Notes: generated from the letters alone by a model not told the origin. Counted from the first letter of the stretch, positions 26,028-34,810 are shown. The stretch: DNA of 64,000 nt from Desulforamulus reducens MI-1 (GCF_000016165.1 NC_009253.1:778332-842331), one strand, 5' to 3'. Numbers and translations: made by a program.

Positions 26028-27107
26028 CTATCTTCGCTTGTTCTTTTCCTTGAAAAACGCTCTTGCTTGTTTCATGCTGCCCATTCCACCAAATATTTTG
26101 GTGATCTTTTCCTGCTCAATCTGCTGGGAGTTCATACCTTGATATTTCATCTCAGTTTGCAGCTTTCGGTAGCTGCCAAGACGTTCTGCAGAGAGAAAAC
26201 CTTTTTCAATTGCTTCTTTTACTGCACAGCCGGGCTCATTTTGATGGTTACAATCATTAAAGCGGCAGTTTTGGGCCAGGTCCTCTATGTCGGCAAAAGA
26301 CTTAGACAGGTTCGCGTGTTCTATTTGCAACTCACGCATACCAGGAGTGTCGATGACCACGCCGCCGTTTGGCAGAGCAATGAGCTGTCTGTGTGTTGTG
26401 GTATGCCTGCCCTTATCGTCCTCACCGATTTCCTTGGTTACAAGAATTTCTTCACCCAGCAAACGGTTAATCAATGTAGATTTGCCAACACCGGATGAGC
26501 CTAGGAAAGCTGTTGTTTTACCTTTTTCGATATATTTGTTTAAAGCGGTATATCCATCATCGCTCATACTGGTAGTAACTAATACATCAACACCAATGGC
26601 TACAGAATACACTTCTGAGAGTTTGACGGCAATATCATCGCAGAGGTCTGATTTGGTCAGTACAATTACAGGGGTTGCCATACTGTCCCACGCAATGGAC
26701 AAGTATCTTTCTAAGCGACGCAGATTAAAATTATTATTTAACGACATGCAAATAAAAAGCGTATCAATATTCGCGGCTATAAGCTGTCTTTGATTGGAAG
26801 TGCCTGCTGCCCTGCGCTCGAAAACACTTTTGCGACGAAGGATGTGGTGAATAATAGCGTTGCCACCACTATCATCCATACGGTCGACCATGACCCAATC
26901 GCCAACAACTGGATAATCTGCATTATCCCTGGCTAAAAAAGCCATCTTTCCCGAAATCTCTGCTTGTATCTCGCCTTTTTCGGTAACCACCTTGTATAAA
27001 TCCTTATGTTGTATCGATACCCTTGCCAAGTATAAACCTTCAAACATAGTAGCTTCTTGCTTAAAACGGTCGGTTAATCCTACCTTATATAAATGGGCTT
27101 TAGTCAT
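26028..27107 (-). CDS. rsgA: Small ribosomal subunit biogenesis GTPase RsgA
   Basis: A 359-residue circularly permuted GTPase that helps mature the 30S subunit. Order of motifs is the permuted one: TKSD (G4, VIVLTKSDLC) comes before Walker A GSSGVGKSTLINRL and the G3 motif DTPGMREL. An N-terminal OB domain and a C-terminal zinc motif (C-RFNDC-NHQNEPGC) flank it. I start at ATG 27107 behind GGGAGG; ten codons upstream the frame is still open but has no ribosome site. It is not near its usual partners (prkC, rpe), so it may be an additional copy. Confidence 0.93.
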   Translation of the reverse strand: MTKAHLYKVGLTDRFKQEATMFEGLYLARVSIQHKDLYKVVTEKGEIQAEISGKMAFLARDNADYPVVGDWVMVDRMDDSGGNAIIHHILRRKSVFERRAAGTSNQRQLIAANIDTLFICMSLNNNFNLRRLERYLSIAWDSMATPVIVLTKSDLCDDIAVKLSEVYSVAIGVDVLVTTSMSDDGYTALNKYIEKGKTTAFLGSSGVGKSTLINRLLGEEILVTKEIGEDDKGRHTTTHRQLIALPNGGVVIDTPGMRELQIEHANLSKSFADIEDLAQNCRFNDCNHQNEPGCAVKEAIEKGFLSAERLGSYRKLQTEMKYQGMNSQQIEQEKITKIFGGMGSMKQARAFFKEKNKRR

Positions 27108-27143
27108 TTTTACTGTCCTCCCGTATTTTTGTTGCAAGCTACT

Positions 27144-27183
27144 GGGGAGGGCAGAGAGTGTTCTACTCTACAAGCACCTCCCC
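27144..27183 (-). promoter_or_regulatory. Hairpin in the rsgA leader
   Basis: GGGGAGG (27144-27150) pairs with CCTCCCC (27177-27183), with an inner AGAGT/ACTCT stem. It lies about 40 bases upstream of rsgA on the minus strand. The remaining DNA to 27599 holds an open minus frame (27243-27428) that I cannot assign and no clear signal. Confidence 0.35.
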
Positions 27184-27599
27184 GCAAAATACCGACTCCG
27201 CCCGATATATTCTAAACATAAGTTCAACTCCTTTCAGTTTGCTTATAGTATAGCATATTTCCATGAATAACACATAGGGAGGCTGATAACTGCCAGTGAG
27301 AAATGCACCACCGCCATCGGGTTATTGCTGCCCCAATCTGTCATTTGGGATGTGGTGCAAAGGATGGACATTGCACTGGTATAGGGCACGGGCATGAGGA
27401 ACTTATCCATTGCCCTGGCTATTGCCATGTCTGTATTTAAGGGCTAGGGGGCGGAAATAGCTTATAATAGCACTGGCTTACATTATTTAAGTTCAATCTG
27501 TAGCCTGGTATACAAATTTAAACACTCCTTTGCACCGATGCAATTTTAGTTTAAACGTTGACCTAAGGTAAAAGTCAATAGGATATTTTTAAAAATCCG

Positions 27600-27681
27600 C
27601 CCCTTCTATGTAAAGTTGGCTTTACATAGAAGGGGTTCTTTACTATAATGTAAAGTAAACTTTACGTAAAGAGTGCTTTAC
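27600..27681 (+). promoter_or_regulatory. Promoter with three identical operator palindromes for the XRE regulator gene
   Basis: TTTACA (27621-27626) and TATAAT (27644-27649) are 17 bp apart. Three copies of GTAAAG-N4-CTTTAC occur at 27610-27625 (over the -35), 27650-27665 (just after the -10) and 27666-27681. The first copy is the core of a perfect 16-bp hairpin (27600-27635). Binding at any copy would block the promoter, so autorepression by the encoded HTH protein is very likely. Confidence 0.8.
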
Positions 27682-27703
27682 AAAAAAGGAGGTGTTATTT
27701 TGA

Positions 27704-27913
27704 GTGAGGAATAGACTGAGAGAACTAAGAAATGAATTAAATATAACTCAAGAACAGTTGGCAGACAAATTGGGTGTATCCCGACAAACGGTTATATCCA
27801 TTGAGAATGGCAAATATAATCCGTCATTAATTTTAGCCTATAAAATAGCAAAGATATTTGCCATAAGCATTGAGGAAGCTTTTGATTTTTCGGAGGTGGG
27901 AATGGATGAATAA
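27704..27913 (+). CDS. XRE-family helix-turn-helix regulator
   Basis: A 69-residue single-domain repressor: [20 protein letters not shown], then [19 protein letters not shown] and a short C-terminal helix. This compact type (Bacillus YvaO/YozG-like) usually regulates its own operon with a small membrane protein. It starts at GTG 27704, ten bases after AAAGGAGGTG; a TTG closer by is out of frame. Directly upstream are three identical 16-bp palindromes, very probably its binding sites. The membrane-protein gene follows with overlapping or closely coupled translation. Confidence 0.92.
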   Translation: MRNRLRELRNELNITQEQLADKLGVSRQTVISIENGKYNPSLILAYKIAKIFAISIEEAFDFSEVGMDE

Positions 27914-28294
27914 TTTTGTTAAGAAATTATGTTAATAAACCGTATTATGATTGGTTGTGTTACTCTGATTATCCTGGTGGCGGCAGGCTACTACGGCGGA
28001 AAAGATATAGAAGCCTGGTTAAGAATTTTTCCTGTGATTCTTCTGATATTAATCGCGTTTATTACTAAGAAGTGGCGAATTAAAAGAAAAGCCAAAGAAA
28101 TTGATGAAAGACTTCAAATGATTACGTATTATGCTTTATCTGTGGGTTTCTATTCGATACTTGGGGTGCTTTTCTGGTTTTACACAGAGGAAATGGTGCA
28201 AGAAGGTGCATTATCTTTAAGGACCCAGATGGAGATGTATGCTGGCTTGTTGGGCTATTTGGGGGCTTATTTTTATTTTAAGAAAAGGTTTTAG
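27907..28294 (+). CDS. Small membrane protein partnered with the XRE regulator (possible frameshift or re-initiation at its start)
   Basis: The hydrophobic frame runs from ATG 27929 to 28294 (121 residues: [20 protein letters not shown], a second helix [16 protein letters not shown] and two more near the C terminus), but that ATG has no ribosome site. The good site GGAGGTG (27891-27897) instead serves ATG 27907, which overlaps the regulator's stop and gives MNNFVKKLC before a TAA at 27934. So either a one-base change split a longer gene, or ribosomes terminate at TAA and restart at the overlapping ATG. The protein resembles four-helix DUF2178-like partners of such regulators. Coordinates cover both starts. 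Confidence 0.65.
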
Positions 28295-28312
28295 TTTGTT
28301 GGAGAATATTTC

Positions 28313-28354
28313 AACAACCGTAAACCCCACCCTTTGGTAGAGTTTATGGTTGTT
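28313..28354. terminator. Bidirectional terminator between converging genes
   Basis: AACAACC-TAAAC (28313-28325) pairs with GTTTA-GGTTGTT (28342-28354), followed by TTTTAATTTT on the plus strand. It overlaps the last codons of the HAD gene. Confidence 0.65.
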
Positions 28355-29066
28355 TTAATTTTGGTAACTGTCTAGCGAAATTCAAAAAGTCTTCCAGACG
28401 TCCTTCAAAATCTGTCTCATAATCCTTCTCACCATGGTCAATGAGGTTATCCTTAACCAGATAGGTTTTAATCCCCAGCTTTCTTGCCACTAAATCTTCG
28501 TGGGTATCATTCCCTACCATAAGGGTTTCTTCTGCTTTGGCACCGACCCTTTGTAGAATCTCGTGATAATAATTAGGGTTGGGTTTACAGAAGTGGCAGT
28601 GTTCATAGGTGGTTACTAAAGCCCAGGGAATATCATCAATGCCCGCCCAACGCATCCGGTGGGCAGTGGCAGCATCGGGGAAAATCGGGTTTGTGGCTAA
28701 TACCAACTGGTATCCCTTTTCCACCAACTCTTGACAAATTTTCCGGGCAAGGGGGGTAGGACTGGTGCAACTTATAAGCTCTGGAAACTCTGTGGCGTAA
28801 AACTGGTCAAACAAAGGCATAAGCTGGTCTGCTGGAAGGTTAAATCTTGGTATAAAATCCTCCATGAAAACTTCTTGATTTGTCTTTTCAGCACAGTTGT
28901 CACGGATCATAGCCTCGGTAGAAGCCCATAAATGTTTGGGAAAGGTATTTGCATCTAACACATGGGAGCAGGCCTTTGTCAACCGACCAAAATAATTAGT
29001 TGAAAAATAATTAAAGTCCATAGGCAACAGGGTGCCATCAAGATCAAAAAATATTGTTTTATACAT
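28344..29066 (-). CDS. HAD-superfamily hydrolase (YjjG/phosphatase type)
   Basis: A 240-residue cytosolic phosphatase-like enzyme. HAD motif I is FFDLDGTLLP (nucleophile Asp9, acid/base Asp11), motif II is LATNP, motif III lysine is in CKPNPNYY and motif IV is MVGNDTHEDLVARKLG. A helical cap lies between motifs I and II. Substrate unknown; phosphosugars or nucleotides are typical. It starts at ATG 29066 after GGAGG, 23 bases downstream of the DUF896 gene, so the two form an operon. Confidence 0.92.
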   Translation of the reverse strand: MYKTIFFDLDGTLLPMDFNYFSTNYFGRLTKACSHVLDANTFPKHLWASTEAMIRDNCAEKTNQEVFMEDFIPRFNLPADQLMPLFDQFYATEFPELISCTSPTPLARKICQELVEKGYQLVLATNPIFPDAATAHRMRWAGIDDIPWALVTTYEHCHFCKPNPNYYHEILQRVGAKAEETLMVGNDTHEDLVARKLGIKTYLVKDNLIDHGEKDYETDFEGRLEDFLNFARQLPKLKQP

Positions 29067-29089
29067 ATTTCCTCCACTTTGGAATTGCT

Positions 29090-29404
29090 TTAGTGTATAT
29101 GTCCTTTGTCATCGTGGTTGCTGCAACCGCAACCACTCTTTTTATGGTTAGCATGTTTTTGATGATTTTGACCACAGCCGCAACTATTAGTACCATGATG
29201 GTCATGATTGCAACCACAATTTTCATCTTCTACAAATTTAATTCTAGAAAGCTGGTCAATTACCTGCCCACGGATTCCCTTAAGGTACTGCTGGCGTAAT
29301 TGATGCTGCTCCTCTTTTTCTGCTGGAGTTAGACCTTCGGCCCTTTGTTTGCGGGCTAATGCATTAATTCTATCCACTAATTCTTTCGTAATAATGGGTA
29401 TCAC
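29090..29404 (-). CDS. DUF896 (YnzC-like) protein with a Cys/His-rich C-terminal tail
   Basis: About 104 residues. The N-terminal half matches the small DUF896 family (ELVDRINALARKQRAEGLTP, then EKEEQHQLRQQYLKGIRGQV), normally a 70-80 residue two-helix protein of the SOS/stress YnzC type. The extra tail from about residue 64 is packed with Cys and His (ENCGCNHDHHG, CGCGQNHQKHANHKK, CGCSNHDDKGHIH), which should bind metal. The start is uncertain: GTG 29404 is in frame but is itself part of the only ribosome-like site (GAGGTGA); ATT at 29395 or 29392 would be well spaced from it. Confidence 0.75.
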   Translation of the reverse strand: MIPIITKELVDRINALARKQRAEGLTPAEKEEQHQLRQQYLKGIRGQVIDQLSRIKFVEDENCGCNHDHHGTNSCGCGQNHQKHANHKKSGCGCSNHDDKGHIH

Positions 29405-29531
29405 CTCAATTTTAGTATAGCATGCCACATGGATAAGGAACAAGTTGCCAATTATAAGTCATAAACCAATATTATTATGACACATCTTCATAATTATTAA
29501 CACTTTTCCAACAGCCTTAAAGCGGCTAACA

Positions 29532-29560
29532 TTGACAAATAACGTTCTTTTGAATACAAT
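29532..29560 (+). promoter_or_regulatory. Promoter of the hisS-aspS operon
   Basis: TTGACA (29532-29537) and TACAAT (29555-29560), 17 bp apart. Confidence 0.8.
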
Positions 29561-29577
29561 AATTCTCAGGTTTATAA

Positions 29578-29846
29578 GGTTAAATCTATGATCGGGAGAG
29601 TAGGCTAGAAAATATCTTGCACAGGGAAGAAGAGTCCTGGACTGAAAGCTCTTCTGTAAGGTTTTTGGCTGAAGAACACCCAGGAGTTACCACCGAAAGG
29701 ATTGTATAGCCAAGTAGGCTGGTACGGCACGACACCGTTATTGTCGACTTGAGAGGAACATTTTATGTTCAATCAGGGTGGCACCACGGGAATATCTCCC
29801 GTCCCTGGCAATGCTTTAGCATGCCAGGGACGGGATTTTGTTTTTT
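29578..29846 (+). promoter_or_regulatory. T-box riboswitch controlling hisS-aspS
   Basis: The conserved core AGGGTGGCACCACGGG (29775-29790) is followed by a 13-bp terminator stem (29798-29810 with 29822-29834) and a T-run. Upstream, the GGGAGAGTAGGC stretch (29594-29605) is the stem-I AG-bulge region. The probable specifier stretch, GAAGAACACC (29671-29680), contains both AAC (Asn, 29675-29677) and CAC (His, 29677-29679), overlapping by one base. Uncharged tRNA would stabilise the antiterminator and let hisS-aspS be read. Confidence 0.92.
29798..29846 (+). terminator. Terminator of the hisS T-box
   Basis: CCCGTCCCTGGCA pairs with TGCCAGGGACGGG; TTTTGTTTTTT follows. Confidence 0.9.
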
Positions 29847-29864
29847 GCTAGATCATTCTGATGT

Positions 29865-29922
29865 ATAAGGGTAAACCAAACTTTCGCCAAGCTTTTATAG
29901 ACGTCGGCGGAAGACAAGTTTT
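29865..29922 (+). repeat. Dispersed hairpin element, copy 2
   Basis: Begins ATAAGGGTAAACCAA and ends AAGACAAGTTTT. Its centre (CGCCAAGC, then AGACGTCGGCGG) is the inverse of the centre of copy 1 at 13451. It lies between the T-box terminator and hisS. Confidence 0.65.
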
Positions 29923-29951
29923 CAATTGATTGTTGCAAGGAGGTTTACATT

Positions 29952-31211
29952 GTGTTAACAACCAGGCCCAGAGGAACAAATGACATTTTACCCGGAGAAG
30001 TGGAAAAGTGGCAGTTCCTTGAGCAACTCACACGGCAGGTGTGTAGAGAATATGGATACGGTGAAATTCGTACCCCTATATTTGAGCATACAGAGTTATT
30101 TGCCAGGGGAGTTGGCGAAACCACAGATATTGTAGAAAAGGAAATGTATACCTTTACTGACCGGGGTGATCGGAGCATTACTTTGAGGCCGGAAGGTACA
30201 GCCTCCACTGTAAGGGCCTATGTAGAGAATAAGCTGCATGCCCTTCCTCAACCGGTAAAGTTATATTATACAGGTCCTATGTTTCGCTATGATCGTCCAC
30301 AGGCAGGGCGATACCGTCAATTTCACCAATTCGGGGTTGAGGTTTTTGGGTCCAATGATCCTGCCATCGATGCAGAAGTTATTGCTATGGCAATGGATAT
30401 CTATCATAGAATCGGTCTGCAAAATCTTAAACTACATATTAACAGTGTGGGTTGTCCGGAATGCCGTCCTGTTTTAAGACAAAGACTCCAAGAATATTTT
30501 AAGCCCCACCTAAGTAATCTTTGTTCTAATTGTCAGGGACGCTATGAAAGAAACCCGTTACGTATATTAGATTGCAAGAGTGAAAAATGCCAAGAAATAG
30601 GACAGTCTGCTCCCACTACATTGGACGTTCTGTGTCCGGAATGTAATAGCCATTTCGAGTCTGTCAAGACTTATCTGGATGCTGTGGGGGTTTCTTACAT
30701 TATTGATAATCGACTGGTCCGAGGGTTGGATTATTATACCCGTACTGCTTTTGAAATTATGACACAGGACATTGGTGCCCAGAGTTCCATTGGTGGTGGC
30801 GGACGCTACAATGGTTTGATTGAGGAATGCGGTGGACCGGCAACTCCGGGCATTGGCTTTGCACTGGGGCTTGAGCGTATTCTGCTTACGGCCGAGCGTC
30901 AGGGTATTACCTTCCCCATAACTAGAGGACCTCAGGTTTATATTGCCACAGTGGGTAGCGGCATAGAAAGACAGGCCTTTGCGTTACTTCAGGATTTACG
31001 GCGACAGGGTATTGCGGCCGAGAAGGATTACCTGGGCCGTAGTCTGAAGGCACAGATGAAATTTGCAGGCAAACTGGATACCAGGTTCGTTGTCATTTTG
31101 GGGGAAGAGGAATTTGACCGGGGAGTTGCTGTGGTAAGGGATATGCAGGCAGGTGAACAGCAAGAGGTATCCCTGAGGGAATTGGTTTTATTTATTAAAG
31201 CTCGGACTTAG
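29952..31211 (+). CDS. hisS: Histidyl-tRNA synthetase
   Basis: A 419-residue class II synthetase that charges tRNA-His. Class II motif 2 is MFRYDRPQAGRYRQFHQFG (about residues 109-127); the two His-specific signatures are LVRGLDYYTRTAFEIM (about 256) and the active-site GGGGRYNGLIEECGG. The anticodon-binding domain is at the C terminus. A cysteine-rich stretch (CSNC near 194, then CKSEKC, CPEC) in the insertion domain is notable. It starts at GTG 29952 after AAGGAGGT. It is followed by aspS, as in most Firmicutes, and controlled by the upstream T-box. Confidence 0.97.
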   Translation: MLTTRPRGTNDILPGEVEKWQFLEQLTRQVCREYGYGEIRTPIFEHTELFARGVGETTDIVEKEMYTFTDRGDRSITLRPEGTASTVRAYVENKLHALPQPVKLYYTGPMFRYDRPQAGRYRQFHQFGVEVFGSNDPAIDAEVIAMAMDIYHRIGLQNLKLHINSVGCPECRPVLRQRLQEYFKPHLSNLCSNCQGRYERNPLRILDCKSEKCQEIGQSAPTTLDVLCPECNSHFESVKTYLDAVGVSYIIDNRLVRGLDYYTRTAFEIMTQDIGAQSSIGGGGRYNGLIEECGGPATPGIGFALGLERILLTAERQGITFPITRGPQVYIATVGSGIERQAFALLQDLRRQGIAAEKDYLGRSLKAQMKFAGKLDTRFVVILGEEEFDRGVAVVRDMQAGEQQEVSLRELVLFIKART

Positions 31212-31256
31212 GAAGTAAAAATAATTATTATATAGAAAGTATTGGAGGTACTAGAG

Positions 31257-33059
31257 ATGTCTGCTGAATCTATGAATGGACTTCATCGTACTTTATACTG
31301 TGGTGAATTGCATAAGCAACATGAAGGCCAGGAAGTTACACTGATGGGGTGGGTGCAAAGACGTCGAGACCATGGGGGCCTAATCTTTGTAGATCTGAGG
31401 GATCGTTCCGGCATTGTTCAGGTTGTTTTTAGCCCGGAAGTAGATCAAGAAGCCTTTAAAAAGGCTGAAGGGGTTCGAAATGAGTATGTCCTGGCAGTGG
31501 TCGGAAGGGTAAACGGTCGTCCGGAGGGAACCATTAATCCTAATATGGCCACTGGAGAAGTGGAAGTTTACGCACATACCTTACGGTTACTAAACCGTGC
31601 CAAAACGCCCCCTTTCTATATTGAAGATAACATCGAAGTGGATGAGAACCTGCGTCTGCGTTATCGTTATCTTGATTTGCGCCGGCCAGAAATGCATAAG
31701 GCTATGATGCTACGCCATCGGGCCTCTAAGAGTATCAGGGATTTCCTGGATCAACATGGCTTTTTGGAAATTGAAACACCCATGTTAACCAAGAGTACCC
31801 CCGAAGGGGCCAGGGACTATTTAGTGCCCAGTAGGGTAAACCCCGGTAAATTTTATGCCTTACCCCAATCTCCCCAGCTTTTTAAACAAATTTTAATGTT
31901 AGCTGGTATGGAGCGTTATTTCCAAATTGTACGCTGTTTCCGGGACGAAGACCTGCGGGCGGACCGTCAACCGGAATTTACCCAAATCGACTTGGAAATG
32001 TCCTTTGTGGAAGCAGAAGATGTTATGGGCCTCATGGAACAAATGATTGCCGAAGTATGCAGTGATACCATCGGTGTCAAAATAAGCACACCTATCCCGC
32101 GTCTTTCCTATCAGGAGGCTATGGATCGTTTCGGTTCGGACAAACCTGACACTCGCTTTGGGCTAGAGTTAAAGGATATAACACCCATTGCTGCCCAGTG
32201 TGGTTTTAAAGTATTTAACAGTACAGTAGCTGGTGGAGGGCAGATTAAGGGAATCAATGCAAAGGGCTGTGCCAGTTTCTCACGGAAAGAAATTGACGAT
32301 TTAACAGCCTTCGTAGCTGTTTATAAAGCTAAGGGTTTAGCTTACTTTATTATTAATGAAGATGGGTCGGTAAAATCGGCCATTGCTAAGTTCTTTACTG
32401 AAGAAGAGATTGCTGCCATCAAGGATAAAATGGAAGCACAACCTGGAGATTTACTGTTATTCGTGGCAGATAAACCTGCGGTTGTAGCTGCCTCTTTGGG
32501 GGCGTTACGGGTCCACCTGGCGGAACGCTTGGAGCTGATTCCCCAGGGAATGTGGAATTTCCTTTGGGTAACTGATTTCCCATTACTGGAGTACGATTCC
32601 GAAGCAGGACGTTTCTTTGCTATGCACCACCCATTTACATCACCGGCGGAGGAAGATCTGCCACTGCTGGAGAGCAATCCTGGTAAGGTTCGTGCCCGTG
32701 CCTATGATATGGTATTGAACGGTGTAGAAATTGGTGGAGGTAGTATTCGTATCCACCGTAGGGATATACAGGAGCTAATGTTTAAAGCCCTGGGTATGAG
32801 TCAAGAGGAAGCAAAGGAGAAATTTGGCTTTATGTTAGAGGCCTTTGAATACGGTGCTCCTCCCCATGGTGGGCTGGCCTTTGGTTTAGACCGTCTAGTC
32901 ATGTTATTGGCCGGTAAAGACAGTATCCGTGATGTAATTGCCTTTCCCAAAACTGCCAGCGCAACCTGTTTGATGACCCAAGCACCGGATGTGGTGGATC
33001 CTGCCCAACTGGCAGAACTTCATATTCGTAGCACGGCTCCGGTTAAAAAGAGTAATTAA
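31257..33059 (+). CDS. aspS: Aspartyl-tRNA synthetase (probably non-discriminating type)
   Basis: A 600-residue bacterial-type AspRS: N-terminal OB anticodon-binding domain ([20 protein letters not shown]), class II motif 2 [20 protein letters not shown], a GAD insertion and motif 3 [13 protein letters not shown]. Many Firmicutes lacking AsnRS use an AspRS that also loads tRNA-Asn, followed by GatCAB; whether this one does cannot be read directly, but the Asn codon in the operon's T-box fits. Start is ATG 31257 after TTGGAGGT; the frame is open five codons further up but without a ribosome site. Co-transcribed with hisS. Confidence 0.97.
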   Translation: MSAESMNGLHRTLYCGELHKQHEGQEVTLMGWVQRRRDHGGLIFVDLRDRSGIVQVVFSPEVDQEAFKKAEGVRNEYVLAVVGRVNGRPEGTINPNMATGEVEVYAHTLRLLNRAKTPPFYIEDNIEVDENLRLRYRYLDLRRPEMHKAMMLRHRASKSIRDFLDQHGFLEIETPMLTKSTPEGARDYLVPSRVNPGKFYALPQSPQLFKQILMLAGMERYFQIVRCFRDEDLRADRQPEFTQIDLEMSFVEAEDVMGLMEQMIAEVCSDTIGVKISTPIPRLSYQEAMDRFGSDKPDTRFGLELKDITPIAAQCGFKVFNSTVAGGGQIKGINAKGCASFSRKEIDDLTAFVAVYKAKGLAYFIINEDGSVKSAIAKFFTEEEIAAIKDKMEAQPGDLLLFVADKPAVVAASLGALRVHLAERLELIPQGMWNFLWVTDFPLLEYDSEAGRFFAMHHPFTSPAEEDLPLLESNPGKVRARAYDMVLNGVEIGGGSIRIHRRDIQELMFKALGMSQEEAKEKFGFMLEAFEYGAPPHGGLAFGLDRLVMLLAGKDSIRDVIAFPKTASATCLMTQAPDVVDPAQLAELHIRSTAPVKKSN

Positions 33060-33080
33060 TTGTTAACGGTTGAAGTTGAA

Positions 33081-33120
33081 AGTGTGGGTAATTCTAAGAG
33101 GAACCCACACTTTTTTATTT
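33081..33120 (+). terminator. Terminator of the hisS-aspS operon
   Basis: AGTGTGGGT (33081-33089) pairs with ACCCACACT (33103-33111), followed by TTTTTTATTTTT. Confidence 0.85.
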
Positions 33121-33224
33121 TTAATTATGGATATTCTTGGAAGTTGAGAGGTCTTGCGAAATAATTAAAGGTGTGTTAACATAATCTTAAATAAGTTCCT
33201 TCTTGAACAAGCATAATTTACCCT

Positions 33225-33449
33225 GCTTTGTGCGTGGGTTATCTGGGGTTTTGAGCCAACATTTTGCAAAACGGGAGTCCGGTTTCACGCAAGGAAATGT
33301 AGACCTTACATTGTATAAGGAAACAGGAAACTGCGGAAGGGCACCCACCTGTTGGAGAACAGGTTCAAAAAACCTTAGGTAACAAACACGGCATGGTGGG
33401 GTTTCCTATTGATGCTAAAGCAAACACCTCTTCCGAGGTGTTTTTTTAT
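33225..33449 (+). ncRNA. ssrS: 6S RNA (bsrA/ssrS type)
   Basis: The 5' arm GGTTATCT..GGTTTTGA.CC (33237-33258) is complementary to GGTTCAAAAAACC..AGGTAAC (33361-33382), forming the long closing stem; the middle part can form the large internal bubble that mimics an open promoter, and AACACCTC/GAGGTGTT with a T-run (33423-33449) ends the transcript. The place, directly after aspS and upstream of the tcdA-type gene, is that of 6S-1 (bsrA) in Bacillus. 6S RNA binds the housekeeping RNA polymerase holoenzyme in stationary phase. Exact 5' end not determined. Confidence 0.75.
33423..33449 (+). terminator. Terminator of the 6S RNA
   Basis: AACACCTC pairs with GAGGTGTT around TTCC; seven T residues follow. 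Between here and htrA (33450-33642) I see a possible partial copy of the dispersed element (AAGCCAAGTTTTTT at 33552) and no gene. Confidence 0.85.
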
Positions 33450-33642
33450 TTTAGAATTAAGGACTTCCCCACATGTAGAGGCTATCAGGACCAGGTGTCC
33501 TTTTGAGTATGGCACACCCTAAAGGGAATAACCTAAGGGTTACAAGTGAACAAGCCAAGTTTTTTAATCTCCTCCCTTTTTAAGGATCTTTTAAGGTTAA
33601 GGCCTTAGAATTAATGTATAAAATGAAGAGGAGGAGAACAAA

Positions 33643-34770
33643 ATGTCTTTGCATTGGGAAAAGTTTAAAAAACCCTATGGATTTCTTCTGGCCCAAATAG
33701 GTTTCATTATTTTATTATTTGTCATTGCTATCCATTTCTCCAGCAACCAACTACATATGCTGTCTCTTGGGAATGGAACTGCAATGGCTCAGCAGCAATC
33801 AGATGGGTTTATTCGACCTGCTAATATTTCTGATGTTGTAAAGCAAACTGCACCAGCAGTGGTAAAAATTGAAACTATTATACAAACCAACATAAATACA
33901 AACCCCTATATAAACGACCCCTTTTTCAGGCAATTTTTCGGGAATCGGAGCCTGCCCAGTACACAGGTTCAAAAAGGAATGGGGTCTGGATTTATTGTTT
34001 CTGAAGATGGTTATATTATAACCAATAACCATGTTATTGAAGGAGCTACACAAATTCAAGTTACACTGACCACCAATAAGAGTTATCAGGCTAAGGTGGT
34101 TGGGTCAGATAGAGAATTGGATTTAGCAGTTTTAAAAATTAATCCAGATAATCAGTTAAAAACTCTTAAACTGGGAAACTCTGATCAAGCAGAAGTGGGA
34201 GACTGGGTAATTGCCATTGGCAACCCCTATGGTTTAGATCACACGGTAACAGTGGGGGTTATTAGTGCCAAGGGAAGGCCTGTAAGCATAGAAGATAAGA
34301 ACTTCCGTAACCTTTTACAAACCGATGCCTCTATTAACCCAGGAAATTCCGGGGGTCCTTTAATTAATTTGCAAGGTGAAGTTGTGGGAGTTAATACGGC
34401 TGTAAATGCCCAGGCCCAAGGAATTGGTTTTGCTATACCATCAACAACAGTTGCATCTGTGTATAACCAATTGATTACAAAAGGAACAGTATCACACCCT
34501 TATTTAGGAGTAAATATTCAACCTACGCAAGATCAAAGGGGTGTGCTGGTTTCTGGCATTGTTCCGGACAGTCCTGCCAACGAAGCAGGTTTGCAAGTGG
34601 GGGATGTTATAGTAAAGTTTAAGGATATAAATTTGACGAACCCACAGGAACTTCTTGATGCGGTGGCTGAGTCCAGGGTGGGGGAAAAAGTTTCCCTTGT
34701 AATTGTGAGATCTGGACAAATGAAAGAAATTCAGGTAATAATGGGAGATAAAAGTAACCAAAAATTTTAA
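33643..34770 (+). CDS. HtrA/DegP-type membrane-anchored serine protease
   Basis: A 375-residue protease for misfolded proteins outside the cell membrane. One N-terminal membrane helix (FLLAQIGFIILLFVIAIHF) anchors it. The trypsin-like domain has His in IITNNHVI, Asp in DRELDLAVLKI and the nucleophile Ser in NPGNSGGPL; one PDZ domain (LGVNIQPTQDQRGVLV onward) follows. Start ATG 33643 after GAGGAGGAG. A response regulator and sensor kinase lie directly downstream, the arrangement of Bacillus CssRS with HtrA, so secretion-stress control is likely. Could be called htrA or degP. Confidence 0.94.
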   Translation: MSLHWEKFKKPYGFLLAQIGFIILLFVIAIHFSSNQLHMLSLGNGTAMAQQQSDGFIRPANISDVVKQTAPAVVKIETIIQTNINTNPYINDPFFRQFFGNRSLPSTQVQKGMGSGFIVSEDGYIITNNHVIEGATQIQVTLTTNKSYQAKVVGSDRELDLAVLKINPDNQLKTLKLGNSDQAEVGDWVIAIGNPYGLDHTVTVGVISAKGRPVSIEDKNFRNLLQTDASINPGNSGGPLINLQGEVVGVNTAVNAQAQGIGFAIPSTTVASVYNQLITKGTVSHPYLGVNIQPTQDQRGVLVSGIVPDSPANEAGLQVGDVIVKFKDINLTNPQELLDAVAESRVGEKVSLVIVRSGQMKEIQVIMGDKSNQKF

Positions 34771-34810
34771 AGTATAAATGGAGTCACTATGATTTAAGTG
34801 AGGGGAGTTT

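Noticed and set aside
27243-27428. A 61-codon minus-strand open frame upstream of the XRE region.
   Set aside because: No ribosome site, no recognisable domain; the region may be a relic but I cannot say of what.
29952-33059. tRNA genes or CRISPR arrays anywhere in the window.
   Set aside because: No cloverleaf with GGTTCGAATCC-type T-loop and no regularly spaced repeats were seen on either strand.
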